Counted from the first letter of the stretch, positions 37,054-49,699 are shown. The stretch: 64,000 nucleotides of DNA from Phragmites australis (GCF_958298935.1 NC_084937.1:28157568-28221567), one strand, 5' to 3'. The notes: generated by a model from the letters alone, not told the origin. Numbers and translations: made by a program.

Positions 37054-37400
37054 TGTGATGAACGGTGACGTTATAAGAGTATGAGTTATGACATTTAGAA
37101 ACTATTCGGCTCCAAAAACTTTATAAGATAAATCTATCTCAATTTCTATCTAAATATGCTCTAGATTTATCTAGTGTATCTACTTTATCGCTTAAGAGGA
37201 TTGTAACTCACTCTAGTAAGTTTAATTGCAAGTAAGTAAATACGGAAACGTAAATATGGTAGAGAGATAAATTTGGCATAAGAGATTTTTATCTCATTGT
37301 ATCGATGGCATGAATGTCACCCCTAATCCACGTTAGAGCTCAACGAAGAATAGGCTCCCGGTCGGCACTCGGTCACGGCTATTGAGCCACCAAATCACAA
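37054..37400 (-). repeat. Copia LTR fragment (copy 3 of 3), 5' LTR end
   Basis: On the minus strand it ends ccgttcatcaca next to the primer-binding site. It aligns with 3815-4150 and 22877-23160. It is truncated near 37400. Confidence 0.65.
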
Positions 37401-38884
37401 AGATAAGATACTCTTCTTTTCAACAAATATGATTTCGCTTAATCTGTTTCTCCTTAGCTTGCATATATGATTCATATGGACAACTAATCACATCCCTTGT
37501 ATTTATGGGTAAAAATGGGATGGATATTTTTCGCTCGCCCGATCGACCGAAGGCTTGCGAAGCAAATATAGAATGCAACAATGAATATTCGACACTATTC
37601 GGATCTGAGAAAAAAAAAAGGATACAAAGATACTATCATTCGTTCGAAGTATCCGAATGTTAGGTGTTATGAGAAATCATATTATAATTTTACTTAAAAA
37701 TATGTTAATATATAAGTAGTTTGTTATACATCCGTAGACAGATAATATATAAGTAGATTGTCACGTATCAGTGATCACTCTCTATGTGCTCACTTTAACT
37801 ATACCCATATATTGTTTAATGTGTTACGTGAGGATGCAAATGAAACGATTTTTTTTATACGTGACTAACTGAAAACTTATAGCACTATCCACTCCAACTA
37901 AAAAAATAAATAGAATATGGTACAATATGAAGAAATAATTATTTAATACTATTTATATCTAACTCTAGCTATGAGAAAAAATAAGATAAAATACCTAATA
38001 AGCTATATTCATTTGTATCCATTGAGATTACACCTCTACCTATATTGGATCGTGATTCGGTTTTTTCGCAGATAAGCCCTCTTACTCCTCCCACATTTGA
38101 CTCGTCGTTCTTCTCATCTCAACGACCCGCCGACGTCGGTGGCCTCTTCTGTCCAGCGGAAGCTCCAGAGGAGATGCGCCGGCTCTTGCGGCAAGGACAG
38201 GGAGCGCGTGATTCGCCGGCGGCTCCAATGTACGCGGCATCGCTAATCCCCCACCCTCGTTTGGTTCATAAGGGCGCGCCGGACGAGATGGGGGCCTCCG
38301 ACTGCGTCGTGCCGGCGACGTACGACGGCGATGGCGCAAACCTCTGCAGACTAGCATTCGCAAGCCTACCGCGATGCAAGAGGCAGGCGATCCTTATGTT
38401 TTTTTTGTAATGGAATAAAATTCCGGCCTCTGCATGGCGATTTATATGCCACCCATTTTTAACGAAGACGGGCATGGCGATTTATATGCTGTCCTTGGAT
38501 GTGTAGTTTCTTTGTTCCACAGATAGATGTGACGAACAAAATCACCTGATGACTCGAGCACGACCACGCTGCATTTCTAAATCTAGCAGAGTAAGCGACG
38601 ACACCTTCTCCCTTGCAATCTCATGTTAGCGTGTGTATCAAGAGACTGGATGTAGAGCAAGAAGAGGAGCACTACTGCTGATCCGAACTAGTTCAAATGC
38701 AGTAAAATATATGCATCGTCTCCAGATGGAAGCATGAATGGATAGATATATGACAACTCAATACCCCACAAATCTGCTTTACTCAACTGAAAACTGGAGC
38801 ATCTGAAATACATTTACTCTGAAGTCTGAATAATACAGGAGCACCGTGCAAGGACACAGGTTCTCCATTTTGTTTTTCTTTTAA
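37401..38884. other. Intergenic sequence with a GC-rich block
   Basis: Mostly AT-rich. A GC-rich island at 38045-38360 holds an open frame of 121 codons on the plus strand with no recognisable domain, and an equally open antisense frame. It may be a gene fragment moved by a transposon. The 18-mer gcatggcgatttatatgc occurs twice (near 38431 and 38471). Confidence 0.4.
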
Positions 38885-39080
38885 AAAAATGCAGATAGGA
38901 GAACAGCAATTACGCAGGCCCTATGAGTTCTTTGCTTAAGACAAATCCCTCGGCTTGCCACAAAATGGGTTCCCCATTGCGGCAGATCCTGGAGACCTGG
39001 ACTGTAAATCTGTTCTAGATTTCCCAGCTTCAGTTACCACCATACCAGATATGCTGATGAATCCATCACTGGGAACGCAG
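38885..39080 (-). pseudogene. Degenerate copy of the PGL last exon and 3' end
   Basis: Two blocks match the downstream gene in the same order and orientation. The first is tacgcaggccct...cttaaga (about 38905-38941), against tacgcaggcctcc...tttaaga in the PGL 3' end. The second is ttcccagcttcagttaccac and the following 30 bases (about 39031-39075), against ttcccagctccagtgaccac in PGL exon 3. The coding sequence between them is mostly deleted. It is a remnant of a tandem duplication. Confidence 0.6.
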
Positions 39081-39168
39081 AGGAGCTGATCACTGATTCA
39101 TATTTAAACTAGCACGAGCATTGGAAACCATAATTGGAATCTGGGACGTGCCAGTAACAGCATAAAAG

Positions 39169-39250
39169 CCTGGCAGGAAAATGCAACAAGAATTGCCTTT
39201 CTTTGCTGGCCTGGCAAGAAAATGCAACACGGATTGCCTTTCTTCGCTGG
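39169..39250. repeat. 41-bp direct tandem duplication
   Basis: Units at 39169-39209 and 39210-39250 both start cctggca and end tttcttt/cgctgg. They differ at four positions. They lie between the PGL remnant and the PGL gene. Confidence 0.85.
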
Positions 39251-39499
39251 AATCGGGGAACTAGAACAATTAACTGCAGAAAATTGAACAGTTACAGGTA
39301 TTAAACTAAATACTTAGAGCAATATTTCTGAAAAAATATTTACGAAGCTGGAAACCTAAGGAGTGTCTGAAACACAATATACTACAGAAGGGACCAAAGT
39401 TCCCTTATAAGTAATCCATAAAGGAGGAATGCAACTACGCAGGCCTCCCATGATCATTTATTTAAGATAAAAAGCTTCCAGCTTCGATTACCATGGGCT

Positions 39500-41826
39500 T
39501 CACTTGTTCTGCAACATGGACACTGCTGCCTTGTCCGTGAACCAAGTGAATTCTCCATCTTGAAGTACAGCCATCTCAACAGGCAGCAGATCAGATGAAG
39601 TTTGCTTGTCTGAAAGTGCTTTCTGCACCGCACCAGCCTTCCCAGCTCCAGTGACCACCATAGCAACATATGCAGATGAGTTGATCACCGGAAATGTAAA
39701 TGTAATTCTCTCTGGTGGCGGCTTAGGAGAATCCTTGATGTAGGTGACCCACTTCTGGTTCTCATTAACAAGAGGGTGACCTGGGAAGAGAGAGGCGATG
39801 TGGCCATCAGGGCCCATTCCCAGAAGCATGAGATCAAACCTGGGAAACCCAGTTGCTGTTGACATTGCGATCACGCCATTCTTAACAAGCTGCTTCAAGC
39901 AAGTTTCATAGTCATCTGCTGCTCCCTCAGCTGACAAGGCATCATTTATAGCATAGACTTGCCCAGTAGGAATAGGCACCTAAAAAGTTGCAAAGACAGC
40001 ACACAGTTACTATATGAGCTTTTGAACACGTTAAAAATGACAGAGAACATCAAACCTTCTGGGAATGGAACGGCTGGACATAAGAGCACATTTCCACTAC
40101 AAGTCTCACACACTCTTTATCTAAAAAGACAGTTCCACAGATGCTGTCATCCATTCCTCCATAAAGACCAAATACTTGACAAGGTCATACTGAGCTTGAG
40201 ACATTAGAATTTTGACCATGAACAAATTCAAGCAGTTTAAAAACTATTCACTGTATACATGCAAACCAGAAAAAGATGCGTGAACATTTCTTGTTTTTAA
40301 TGACCCATCTAAACAGTTGGCAAGACGTGAGTCTTGAATTCACTATCGATGAGACTGAACATTTGAATCTATTCTTTGAGTATCATTTTGAAAAGTAATT
40401 ACCATAGATTCATGTGTTGATCCACGGTAGTTGGTATCTAAAGAACGGTAACAAAATTGGTTGAAGAGTATCACCAGATTCTACAAAGCCACTGTAGAAT
40501 TGAAGGGCTGAAATGACAAGCACAAAGGTTCACAAACCAGTCATGTAATTCTTATGCAAAGCCAAATATTGCCAGAGTACCAGACATTTGTATCATGCAA
40601 TGTATAATAGTAGGCTCGGTTTGAGTTCTAGTATACCCATGCAACATGTTACGTATGTTGACGACGCCAAAATTGAAGTATAACACAAAAAATAAGTGAA
40701 TCTATGCATGCAAATGATTTTAACTATCATTGCAATCTACCTGCTAAGTTAATTAGATGAATTCAAGTATAATTTATTAAAGTACAACTGTTGCAAAAAA
40801 ATAGTATCATACAGTTTCGGTGAGACATCGTATGCTTTCTCACGAAGTCACAAAATTTTCCACAAGGTATGAAGACAGCTCAAAGCTTATTCAATATATC
40901 ATGGTAAAGCTAAATAACCTGTCAGTAATGTTTATAACAACTAACCACCACTTGTTGGTACGTTCCTCAAATAACGATTAACCATCAGGAATTCAATCTC
41001 CAGACGTAGAACTGTAGAAGTTTCAATGCAATATGCAGGCACACATAATTTTGCACAAGAATGCTTCATTTCTCCATCGATCCAAGTATAACCACAATCC
41101 CATTCCTACATAAATCTCCATCTATGTCTCCTAATAACCCGATCAGATAACAGGAAAGGCGTAAATCGGTAAATGAGCACAACCAGCAGTTGCAGAAAGA
41201 ACAATACTAAGTGCAAGAAATTGCGGAGGATACCTTAGAGAGGAACCCATCCAAGGCGAGCTTGTAGTTGCTATCCTCATGGTCCTTGGGTACAACCCTC
41301 TCATCCACCCAGAAGACGTGCCACTTGCTCCAGTCCACCGAGTCCAAGTACGGTGGCTCCGTCAGCTTCCTGCGAAACCAACAACGAGGAGAGATCTTTA
41401 TGTGATCCGCCAACACCGGAGGAACGGAGAAAGGCGCGATCTTTTTTTTGGGGGGGGGGGGGGGGAGCCGCCCAAGAACCTGAGCGCCTTGATGAGGGAT
41501 CCGCCGGAGAGCACGGCGGTGAAGGCGCCCCTCTCGGCGGCGAACTTCTCCGACAGATCCGCGGTGTACTTCGCCAGGGACACCGCGAGGTACTCCTCAG
41601 CGTCGAAGATGAGCAGCTTCTTCTTGGACCCGACGTCGGAGGCGGCACCGTCCGTGGCCATGGCCGCGGCGGGGAGAATGGGGGAGGATGAAGAGAAGAG
41701 AAGGGGCTCCGAGCCAATTCTTCTGCGGCTGACCGCTGAAACGCGAGATGCCGGCGGCGAGCGGCGGCGGGTGAGGGGTGGGAGGAGGGCGGCGGCGGCG
41801 GCGGAGACGGAGACGGAGGTGAACAT
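39500..41826 (-). CDS. PGL: 6-phosphogluconolactonase, probably plastid-targeted
   Basis: Three exons on the minus strand, 41480-41826, 41234-41369 and 39500-39979, join in frame to 320 residues. The enzyme hydrolyses 6-phosphogluconolactone to 6-phosphogluconate, the second step of the oxidative pentose phosphate pathway, and so supports NADPH supply. Visible family motifs are VLSGGS (105-110), WHVFWVDER (132-140) with EDSNY after it, and the active-site region GMGPDGH (215-221) followed by FPGHP. The first 55 or so residues are rich in Ser, Ala and Arg, as in a chloroplast transit peptide. Met56 (MATDGA) could serve as an internal start for a cytosolic form. Intron 1 is only about 110 bp and contains a run of 16 G on the plus strand. 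Intron 2 is about 1.25 kb. Confidence 0.95.
41450..41465. repeat. Homopolymer run of 16 G beside 8 T
   Basis: It lies in PGL intron 1. On the gene strand it reads as C16 followed by A8, about 15 bases downstream of the 5' splice site. Confidence 0.9.
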
Positions 41827-43916
41827 TGTTGTGGTTGTTTGTTGTTATAAGAGGGGTGTGATGTGGGGCAGGTGGTAAAAGTGACAGGTGGATGGAGAGG
41901 CGTGCCGTGTTTTGTACCGTCCAGATCGAGATGGACGGGTCTTCTTCATTTTCCATTTAACTAGGGGTGGACGTTCCTCCCAGTATGGCTTTTGTTCGGT
42001 AGCATTTTCGGTTCGAGCGGATTAAAATTTTGCCAAAATTTTATAAATTTTTAGAATTTTAGATGAGAATGAAATATCTAATTCTGGATTTTATTTCACT
42101 AATAAATGAGACCTATAGAGCAAATGATAAAAAATGATCAAAATGTTGACAAAAATCCGGTTCTTTTATCGGTGAACGAAATAATAGTAAAATGAAATTA
42201 AAAATCCCTAGTTGTAGTAATCAATAAGTTCAATAAAAACCGTGCTTTTAAAGTATGGTTTCGCTATATATTTATTTTCAGTACAATATCGACAAACATC
42301 ATTTCTACCGAGTTTCAATTTCTTGTTGTGTCTTGTGGTCAACATAGTATGAGAATGTTGCACTTTGCAGCCATGCAATTTCCAGCACGACAACAAGTTG
42401 CTCATTGCACTACTGTGAGACTCTGTTCACATATCTCCTATATCAATCTCTTAATTAGATAATTAATACACGTAATATAATAATTATGATATCATATAAA
42501 AGTATTAAAGTTACAATAATAAAAATATCTTAATTATAGAGTATATTACAAACCTTACCAACAAACCAATAAAAATATAGCGGAACAACAACCCAAAGTC
42601 ACATGCAGTTAGGGTGCAAACGTGATAGCTAACTCTACTCCTCATCCGTGTCTTCGTCTCTAGCAAAATTGGCATCTGGTTCATCATCTGAATGATAGCA
42701 AAAATAAGTATAGAAGTTACTCAGCAAATATTATTCTATTGCAAGGGGTTGATAGATGCATAAAGGATGACTCAAAGATAAAGTTTTACGAGTTTAGTTT
42801 TAAGCGTAAAATAGTCTATGCAATTTACGCAAAGGATAACGGGGTACCACCCGGACCTTTGAAAAGAGTCTGGTTATATAACATCCATGAAGCACTTAAC
42901 AGACGCTTGGGTTCTCGTTGCTCCTTTGACCTTCAAGTAAAATATCTAACTTTGGTCGGGAGACAGAAAGGTCAAATCCTGCCCATATCAACATGCATGG
43001 TTGCACTGAAGTGGCTTAGCATAACGGCGTAATGATTCGGTAGTTATACGACTAGGGCATGCATATATAGCTAGGAATTAATACCATGTATGTAACTCAA
43101 GCCCCTAAGAACATCCTCACTAGAGGATTACTCCACTTGCCCCCATTAAAATGATTTGCACCCATTTTACACACTATCTTTCATATCCCATACTATATCA
43201 AGGATTCCACAATCGCCAAAGATTCATAGCATATGAGTTGAATATATTAATCATTGAAGCGACATCTTCGAAGAGATGTATTCTATCCTAATCATGCTAG
43301 ATATCAAGGTGTCGTCCGACGCTAATATAGATAACGACAGGTAATCCTATGGTGATATGTATTTTAGATGATGACATTTAAGGTAAATGTGGTTGCACCG
43401 CTCCCAGCTCCTGACTAGCTCCATACACCGGTCCCACACTGCAACAGTTGGCAAGCCCAATAACTTCTCCATGAGTTCGGCCGCTCGCTCTAGTGGGAGG
43501 GAGCTCTATGAAAAAAAAGGAGTTTTACATATGTGAATTCCAAACTAGATGACGAAGAGGACTCACCAGAACTGATGGTGGGTCCGAAGTACATGTTCGG
43601 CTCGTCCTCCCCACCTTGTTCAAAGATGTGATTCTAGTCTGCTTGAAGGGGCTGGATGCACATCATCGTATACTCCTCCACAAGGTCGCACATTCTCATC
43701 CTTTGGCGGCCACCTTCTGAAGAAGCGCTAACCTCAAAGCAAATTGTGCATCAGAGATATCCACCACTGGGGTCCAAACGTATTCAATGGCCCGTTTCAT
43801 AGAACTGAGGGGGATCCAAAGCCAACATCATAGTAAAACCACCGCTCTGGCCATCCGGTGTACCACCAGTTGTTAACGGCCTTCGCCGGAAATGCATCGT
43901 CGTACTCCAACCATTA
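41827..43916. other. Intergenic sequence, no gene supported
   Basis: 41950-42740 is AT-rich. The plus-strand frame at 42739-43032 (97 codons) has no recognisable domain and no context. 43400-43916 is likely retroelement sequence leading into the antisense ORF at 43917. Confidence 0.45.
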
Positions 43917-44573
43917 CTAGAAATTCAAGCTGCCGAAGCTGAGGGCCCTCTTCTCCCCATCCTTCGCCCGCATCTTTGTTTGGCAACTCGCTTTATGAAT
44001 AAGGGAGGAAAAGTTCGCTCTCCCTTCACATCCCTCTGCCCGCATGGCCCACTCGAAGATAACCAGACGAGCAATGGCGTTGGTCAACAACTGCGGGAGC
44101 TCCACGTAGAAGTAGCGAAGCACCTCTTCAAGGAGCGGCACAGCTGGAAGGCCAAGACCCGCATCAAAGAAGGCCTCAAACACCACGGTCTCATGGCCTA
44201 GAAGCTTCAGTGCCACTTTGTTGCGCAGGGCCCGGGCGACGGATCTAGAGGGGATCTTTCCCTCTGCGACCATCCTGTCAAGCTCGACCTCAGTGACGAC
44301 AAATCTCCCCAGCACGATGGTTTGTCAAGGATGCTTTCGACTGGCGCGATGAAGGTCCACGCTCGACGGCGGTCTAGGTAGCGGCGGAGAAATCAACGCC
44401 GCCTGAGTGCCCGCCGCCCCGTGCACATCAACGGCCCCGCCTGTCGATGACATGTCGGCTCTGCCTTGAGCATTGGAACTAGCCATGAAGGTCCCTATGA
44501 GGCGGAGATGAGCGCTAGATGGTGGTGGAAGATAGGAGTGCAACGGCCGGCAGCACGCGTGTGCTAAAAGCAA
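43917..44573 (-). pseudogene. Gypsy antisense ORF remnant, Transposase_28-like
   Basis: The minus-strand frames at 44325-44573 (low-complexity leader) and 43917-44315 read together. The latter has the order VTEVELDRMVAEGKIPSR, then VVFEAFFDAGLGLPAVPLLEEVLRYF, then LPQLLTNAIARLVIFEWAMRA. This is the pattern of the plant 'putative gypsy type transposon' domain. It lies antisense to, and just upstream of, the plus-strand LTR at 44.8-45.6 kb, matching the arrangement at 12.7-14.4 kb. The frame breaks between the two parts. Confidence 0.55.
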
Positions 44574-44799
44574 GAACAGTCGGGAGAGTAGAGATACAGA
44601 ACAAATGCCATTACTTGGCTCGGACCCTATATCTATAAAAACTAAGGGAGGAGTTGTTGCCTCTACAACCGTGCGCGCACGCCCTGCCTCTTCACCTCCA
44701 ATTATAGGGAGGCGAACCGCTCCCCACGACCCTCCAATGACAAAGCACCATGTATCCCACTACCGTGTGGCAGGACACAACTGTCCCACAAACCACAAG

Positions 44800-45613
44800 C
44801 CGCATTAAATGCCCTCTCTCACAGGTCTAGTCAGGCATCTAGTTCCACCGTTGGAATGGACCCAGAGAACAACTCGAACAAAGACGAAGGGCCATAGGCC
44901 CTCCGGCTGCGGAGCCAGGACTGCCGGAGGCCCCTACTCCGAAGTCCGTGGGGCCGACCGCTTCGGTGACCATCCCCGCGAGGTGCTGCTATTGGGGGTT
45001 GCTATTAGGGACCTTGATGGCCCTAGCTCCGCTAGCGTTAGCTCATGGGCCACGGACCCATGAAGCCTCCGGAGCCTTCCGGAGTTACCTTGGGGCCTGC
45101 GGCCTCCGGAGCCAACCACCCCTAAAGCATGTGGGGATGCCGAGTCGTCAAGCCTTCATAAAGATCAGCCAGAGGGAGTACGCCGAACGTCTTTTGCCTT
45201 TTATGAAGTGACCAACATTAAGTACTGGTCACCTCAACAGCCAGCCTGACACACGAGGCAGGGTTGGCGCCGCATTCAGCGACCAACCAAGTTCACCGCC
45301 ACTTGATGTCCCTACGCCGACCACGGTAGATAATATCTTCTGGACAGGGTTAACAACACTTTATCTAGGCCCAAGCTATGTAATGTGGCTGATCCTAGGT
45401 CCTTACTATATAGTAATAACTTGTATGGCACGCCTCAGATAGCACTATAAATATCGGGTCATGCCCATCAGGCCAGGTTCCTCGAATCTTTTTGCGATTA
45501 ATACATTTAGTATTATCCTACCTCTTCGCTTTCTTCTTCAAATTTGAGTCTCCTCTTTAGAAGAGGCTCTCGCCACATCTTGTTTGCGAAAGACGTTTCG
45601 TCTTCCATCAACA
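44800..45613 (+). repeat. Gypsy-type 3' LTR downstream of TAC1
   Basis: Plus-strand promoter and terminator features are visible: a TATA box (actataaatatcgg, near 45450), a T/C-rich leader (tacctcttcgctttcttctt) and an ending cttccatcaaca at 45613. The left boundary is a guess. No partner LTR is in the window. It ends only about 160 bases from the TAC1 stop codon. Confidence 0.45.
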
Positions 45614-45775
45614 CTATGTGTTTCAAGGACAACGACTACTACGATAACAACAAAGGCTTTTAGTCCCAAATAAATTAAGGTAGGCTATGCATTTCAAAGG
45701 ACAGCTCAAAAAATAAAGTAGAGGAAGTAGATTACCGGCCGGATAGAGAAGCAAACTTGTTCGCAAGACTAGGCA

Positions 45776-47268
45776 TCATGCAGTAAGAGGTCCCTTTGCA
45801 TTGCTACGCCCGTTGACCTGCTCCGGGTGGATCTTCTTCCCCAACATCTTCCTCATGACCTACTTATTTTCACAGATGATCCAAAATCAACAAATGCAAG
45901 CCAGGTTAGTGATTGCTCATTAAAAAGATATGCTAGATACATTATGCTTGCTTAAGCTAGTCATCGACTAAAACATACTTGATACAGAGCAAAGTGTTCA
46001 CGGCATAAATAAACTCGGACCACTTGCAGGATAGCAAGAGATGGTTTAACACGACGAGCTAATGTATCTTTACAAGTTCAGGACATGACACAACTTATAA
46101 GTCTACAACACCGTTCTTCTCATGAGCATATGTTCCTTTTGGACACTGACGAGTATGTCTATAGGCTGTGATCACATGAGGGTTCTCATGTCAGATGAAC
46201 TTGGAGTACTCCAGATTTCCATCCAATGTTGATTAAGTTGGCCATTGTACAAAGATTCTTATCAATGTTTTGACAAAATGAGCATAATTGCAAAACAATT
46301 AAGACATGGGCGATAAAAGCCATACCTGACTTAATTTTCTTGTAGCCTTCAGTGACTTCGGTGTTGGCTTTGTTGGTTTCTTTTGATGCATCTTTTCCAT
46401 GCATGACGTAGGTTTTGAAGTGGATGCCCCAGAAACAATGGTGACATTCTGGCAATTCTTCTCCCCTGGAGCACCTGATGAGAATGCTTCTGCTGCAAAT
46501 AAATCAGCAAGTGTAGTTCTTACTTTCTCCACCTTCTCTACCATCAGAAGTGGCCGTTCTTGGATATTAGCAACACCTGCCTCTTCCACCTCATCCATCA
46601 AGATTTCTTCCTTTACGAAACACGTGAAGGTGTCCTCTTTCATCGACGATGAATGCATCTTGGCAGGAACTACAACAGGTGCTGGTTCAGGTGGCGCTGT
46701 AGCCAATGCAACTTCTTTGACCTTATCGTTCCTTTCCTCTTCATATTTCTCTTCCTCCACTTTCTCTTCACCCATGGTGAGAAGCTTCTCTTCTTCAACG
46801 CAGGCCTCAGGACAGAGGTCTACGTGATGTCCAAGTGTGCCAATTGCAAGTATACCGCTTAGAAGTACATCACGGAGCAGCAGGGCTTCAGTGTCTTTCT
46901 CAGCCACAGAGTCTTCCTTATCCTCCATGGCTGTTCCATTCCAAAAAAGGAATGCTGACAAAATAAGAACAAAGAAATGTATGATCACATGAAAGAGAGG
47001 TATCCTAATATGCTTACCTTTGCTCCCATGGATGGTGCGGTACTCGGTATTAGAAGGCATCTTCAAGTTCAGCCAATTAAACACCTGGTAGTGTCATAAG
47101 AACATGTAGATCATTAGCAATATCACCTAATACAAGAATTGTGACTTGAGTCTCATGAGCCAGCTTGAGAGATAGAAACTGCAAACACATGTACTTTGTA
47201 GCATATACTAAACACAGACAAATGGTGTATCAGCATGAGCTAGCTAAACTGAATACCTTTAGGCCCAT
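45776..47268 (-). CDS. TAC1: TILLER ANGLE CONTROL 1, IGT-family protein
   Basis: Four coding exons on the minus strand, 47257-47268, 47018-47084, 46326-46930 and 45776-45859, give 255 residues with all junctions GT-AG and in frame. Exon 1 codes only MGLK. The protein continues VFNWLN and shows the family's GILAIGT motif (52-58), an acidic middle, the conserved KMHSSSMKED and NIQERPLLMLEK-like block, GASTSKPTSCMEKMH, and a basic tail VMRKMLGKKIHPEQ...GPLTA. This matches rice TAC1 (259 residues, as I recall) throughout. TAC1 belongs with LAZY and DRO proteins but lacks their C-terminal EAR-like motif. It promotes outward growth of tillers and leaves. In rice a further intron lies in the 3' untranslated region and affects expression. 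Here a possible donor (gccg|gtaatc) lies at 45735, about 40 bases past the stop. Confidence 0.93.
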
Positions 47269-49699
47269 CTCTCTAGAACCAATCTGAAATCAGAATAGGA
47301 AGGCAGACAGTAGCTCAGACCCTCATGCATGCATGGTTTTATATAAGATACTAGTCTCATAAATGAGTGGTCTCGGAGACAAAAGAATGAACTTTTGGTA
47401 GCAACTGGCTTGGCCTGACTCAACTGAAGTAAATTCTTTCACTGAGGTAGATATGCAAACTTGTGAAATTCCCACGCTAGATTCTATTCAAAGTCAGCAA
47501 CAGACAGATTCACTACTACAAGAGGTGGATAATGATCCAGAAAGATTTCAGCCAGTCAGCCACCAAATTGTGGCGCACTGCATATGCATGTTGCGGCCCC
47601 ATTTACAAAATAAATCATGCCTGATTGGTGATTAATATCATGCAAACTGTTAACGAAGTAGTCATCTCAGGGTCATGGCATGGTGATTGAAGCTACTTAG
47701 ATCATCAGATACTTGACATCTGTACAAATATGTTTGTAATTACAGATTTCCAAATAGATGTACTGCAGCACCAATCCTTTCATTTAACAGTAAGCTGGCA
47801 TGCTTTTATTTGGTTGTTTTATATACGGTATGCTCGTGCATTGCATATAATGCACTAGCCACGCAAAAGGGCTCCAATGGCATAAGTAGCTGCAGGCAAC
47901 AGGCAGCAGCCTGCAAGTGACTAATCAACCGCAAACTATTGTGGCATCTAATGTCATAGACAAATGGTGACTACAGTTGCACATGAACTAATGGCTGGCA
48001 GAGGCATTGGATGCAATTTATAGACCTGTGGTGAAAGTTTTTAGTGGCAGATCTCAAATTTCTTTTACTATATAAAACATGACTTCATTCTCGTGTCACA
48101 TCTTTCCTTACTCTTCTTCTATCTAATAAAAAAAAATCCTAAAATTCGAATAATTTATCCAGTTTTGCCATCAACCTTCATCCTCCAACCTCCCCATCTC
48201 GTTACTGGTTACAAATATAAGACTCATTTTACTAATTAAAATTAAAATAAATAAAAAAATTAGAAGAAAAATTAACAGATAATCTCCTTCTCTCTTTTCG
48301 GATCCCATTTGAAATTAAACTACGACATCGACCCCGACGTATTCGTTCGGCAATGCTCCCATGGTGCAGCCATATCTCCATACCTTAAATTTATACTTGA
48401 TGTTACCATACCAAATATTTGTATTTTTACGTACGAGCACTTAGCTAGTAAAATGTTAAAAGATGATTGACTTAAACAGCTTCGGAAATTTAAGGGATCC
48501 GCTTCTGAACCAAAAAAAAAAAAGATAACAAGAAGCAAACGTGCAAGTAGTTTTCAATAATTCTCTCATCTCTGATTAGCTTATCACATACAATGTATTC
48601 AAAGATGTTCTTCTGACAGATCACATGTGGCCACTTGCGCCAAAACTAAGCAAATGCAGTGGGAACGAACAAGATAATACTGCATTGATCAGGAAATCAT
48701 TGAAATAATAATACAAGAGCACATGAGAAGGTAACCTGTCCGGATGATGGTTCTTGAGGCGCATTCCCTGAACCATCCCCATCACCACTATTTAGTATGG
48801 AGACGAGATCTGTGTGTCTTCTTCATGGAGCTAGCAAGATCCTAGGTCAAGTGTGTTCACCACCACTTGTCGATGCAGAATAAGCACCCTAGGTGCATGC
48901 TGCTGAGGCTCATAAGCGTGGACATGTCTGTTCTACATCCATCTGTCTACAGTGCCAACCTTCCTGCGGACCCATGTCACCCAGATCCATCTGCCTTGGA
49001 ACTTTCCAAATAGAGTGAGTGGTTTGATTCCACCCTCAGTGGTTTGTCAATCACCAGACCGTAGCTCCTCACCAAATGCTCCTGTGTTGGGGCAACACAG
49101 CACATGACTAGTTAGCTCAAGGACCAAACCCTCTGCGCTGGCAGAATGTGAATTTCAAATCTTCTCTACTTAGCAGTTTAAGTTTCTCAACGAAGATAAT
49201 TAATTTGGTCATTATGGTTGGACTCTATTATGGATTTCTGACTAGTCCCTTTTAGATCATCTGTCTCCACTCTTGGGTTTAGAGAAGGAGATAGTCGCGA
49301 GTACCGGTGGTTTCATTATGGGGCAGCTCATATCCGGTAACTGCACACGAAGTCTTCAGAACGGCAGGGGATTTATGGCTACAACTGGAGTCTTTAAGTA
49401 CCAACCAATTGAATCCGGTAACTCGGAACCACTTCACTAGTCTCGGCAAAAGACAATAATAATACAGTATCAGGTTAGAGCACAGTTCGGCAGCTAGTTG
49501 CTTCACAGAAATTGTGAAATGAATAGAAAAATACCAACAGACAGGCACTGCAGCAAGCATTAATCAATGTAGATGACGGACACAACATACCGAATAAAGA
49601 TATCATACAACTTTTCTTCTACGTGACTACAGTTGATAGCTGATATTTTCTAAAACATGCTACGATAGACTGACAGGAAAGTGTTATAGGTTTACAGTA
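47269..49699. other. TAC1 upstream region and intergenic sequence
   Basis: No coding feature is supported. Minus-strand frames at 48320-48538 and 49279-49560 are chance. The TAC1 promoter must lie in the first 1-2 kb; no clear TATA box was picked. Nothing recognisable as a transposon end was seen until the LTR near 49.7 kb. Confidence 0.5.

Noticed and set aside
38045..38410. 121-codon plus-strand frame in a GC-rich island
   Set aside because: The antisense strand is equally open, and there is no recognised domain. It may be a mobilised fragment but cannot be supported as a gene.
42739..43032. 97-codon plus-strand frame
   Set aside because: No recognisable family and no neighbouring exons; probably remnant transposon sequence.
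43980..44201. Plus-strand frame opposite the Transposase_28-like remnant
   Set aside because: It is a shadow. The minus-strand translation carries the recognisable domain order.
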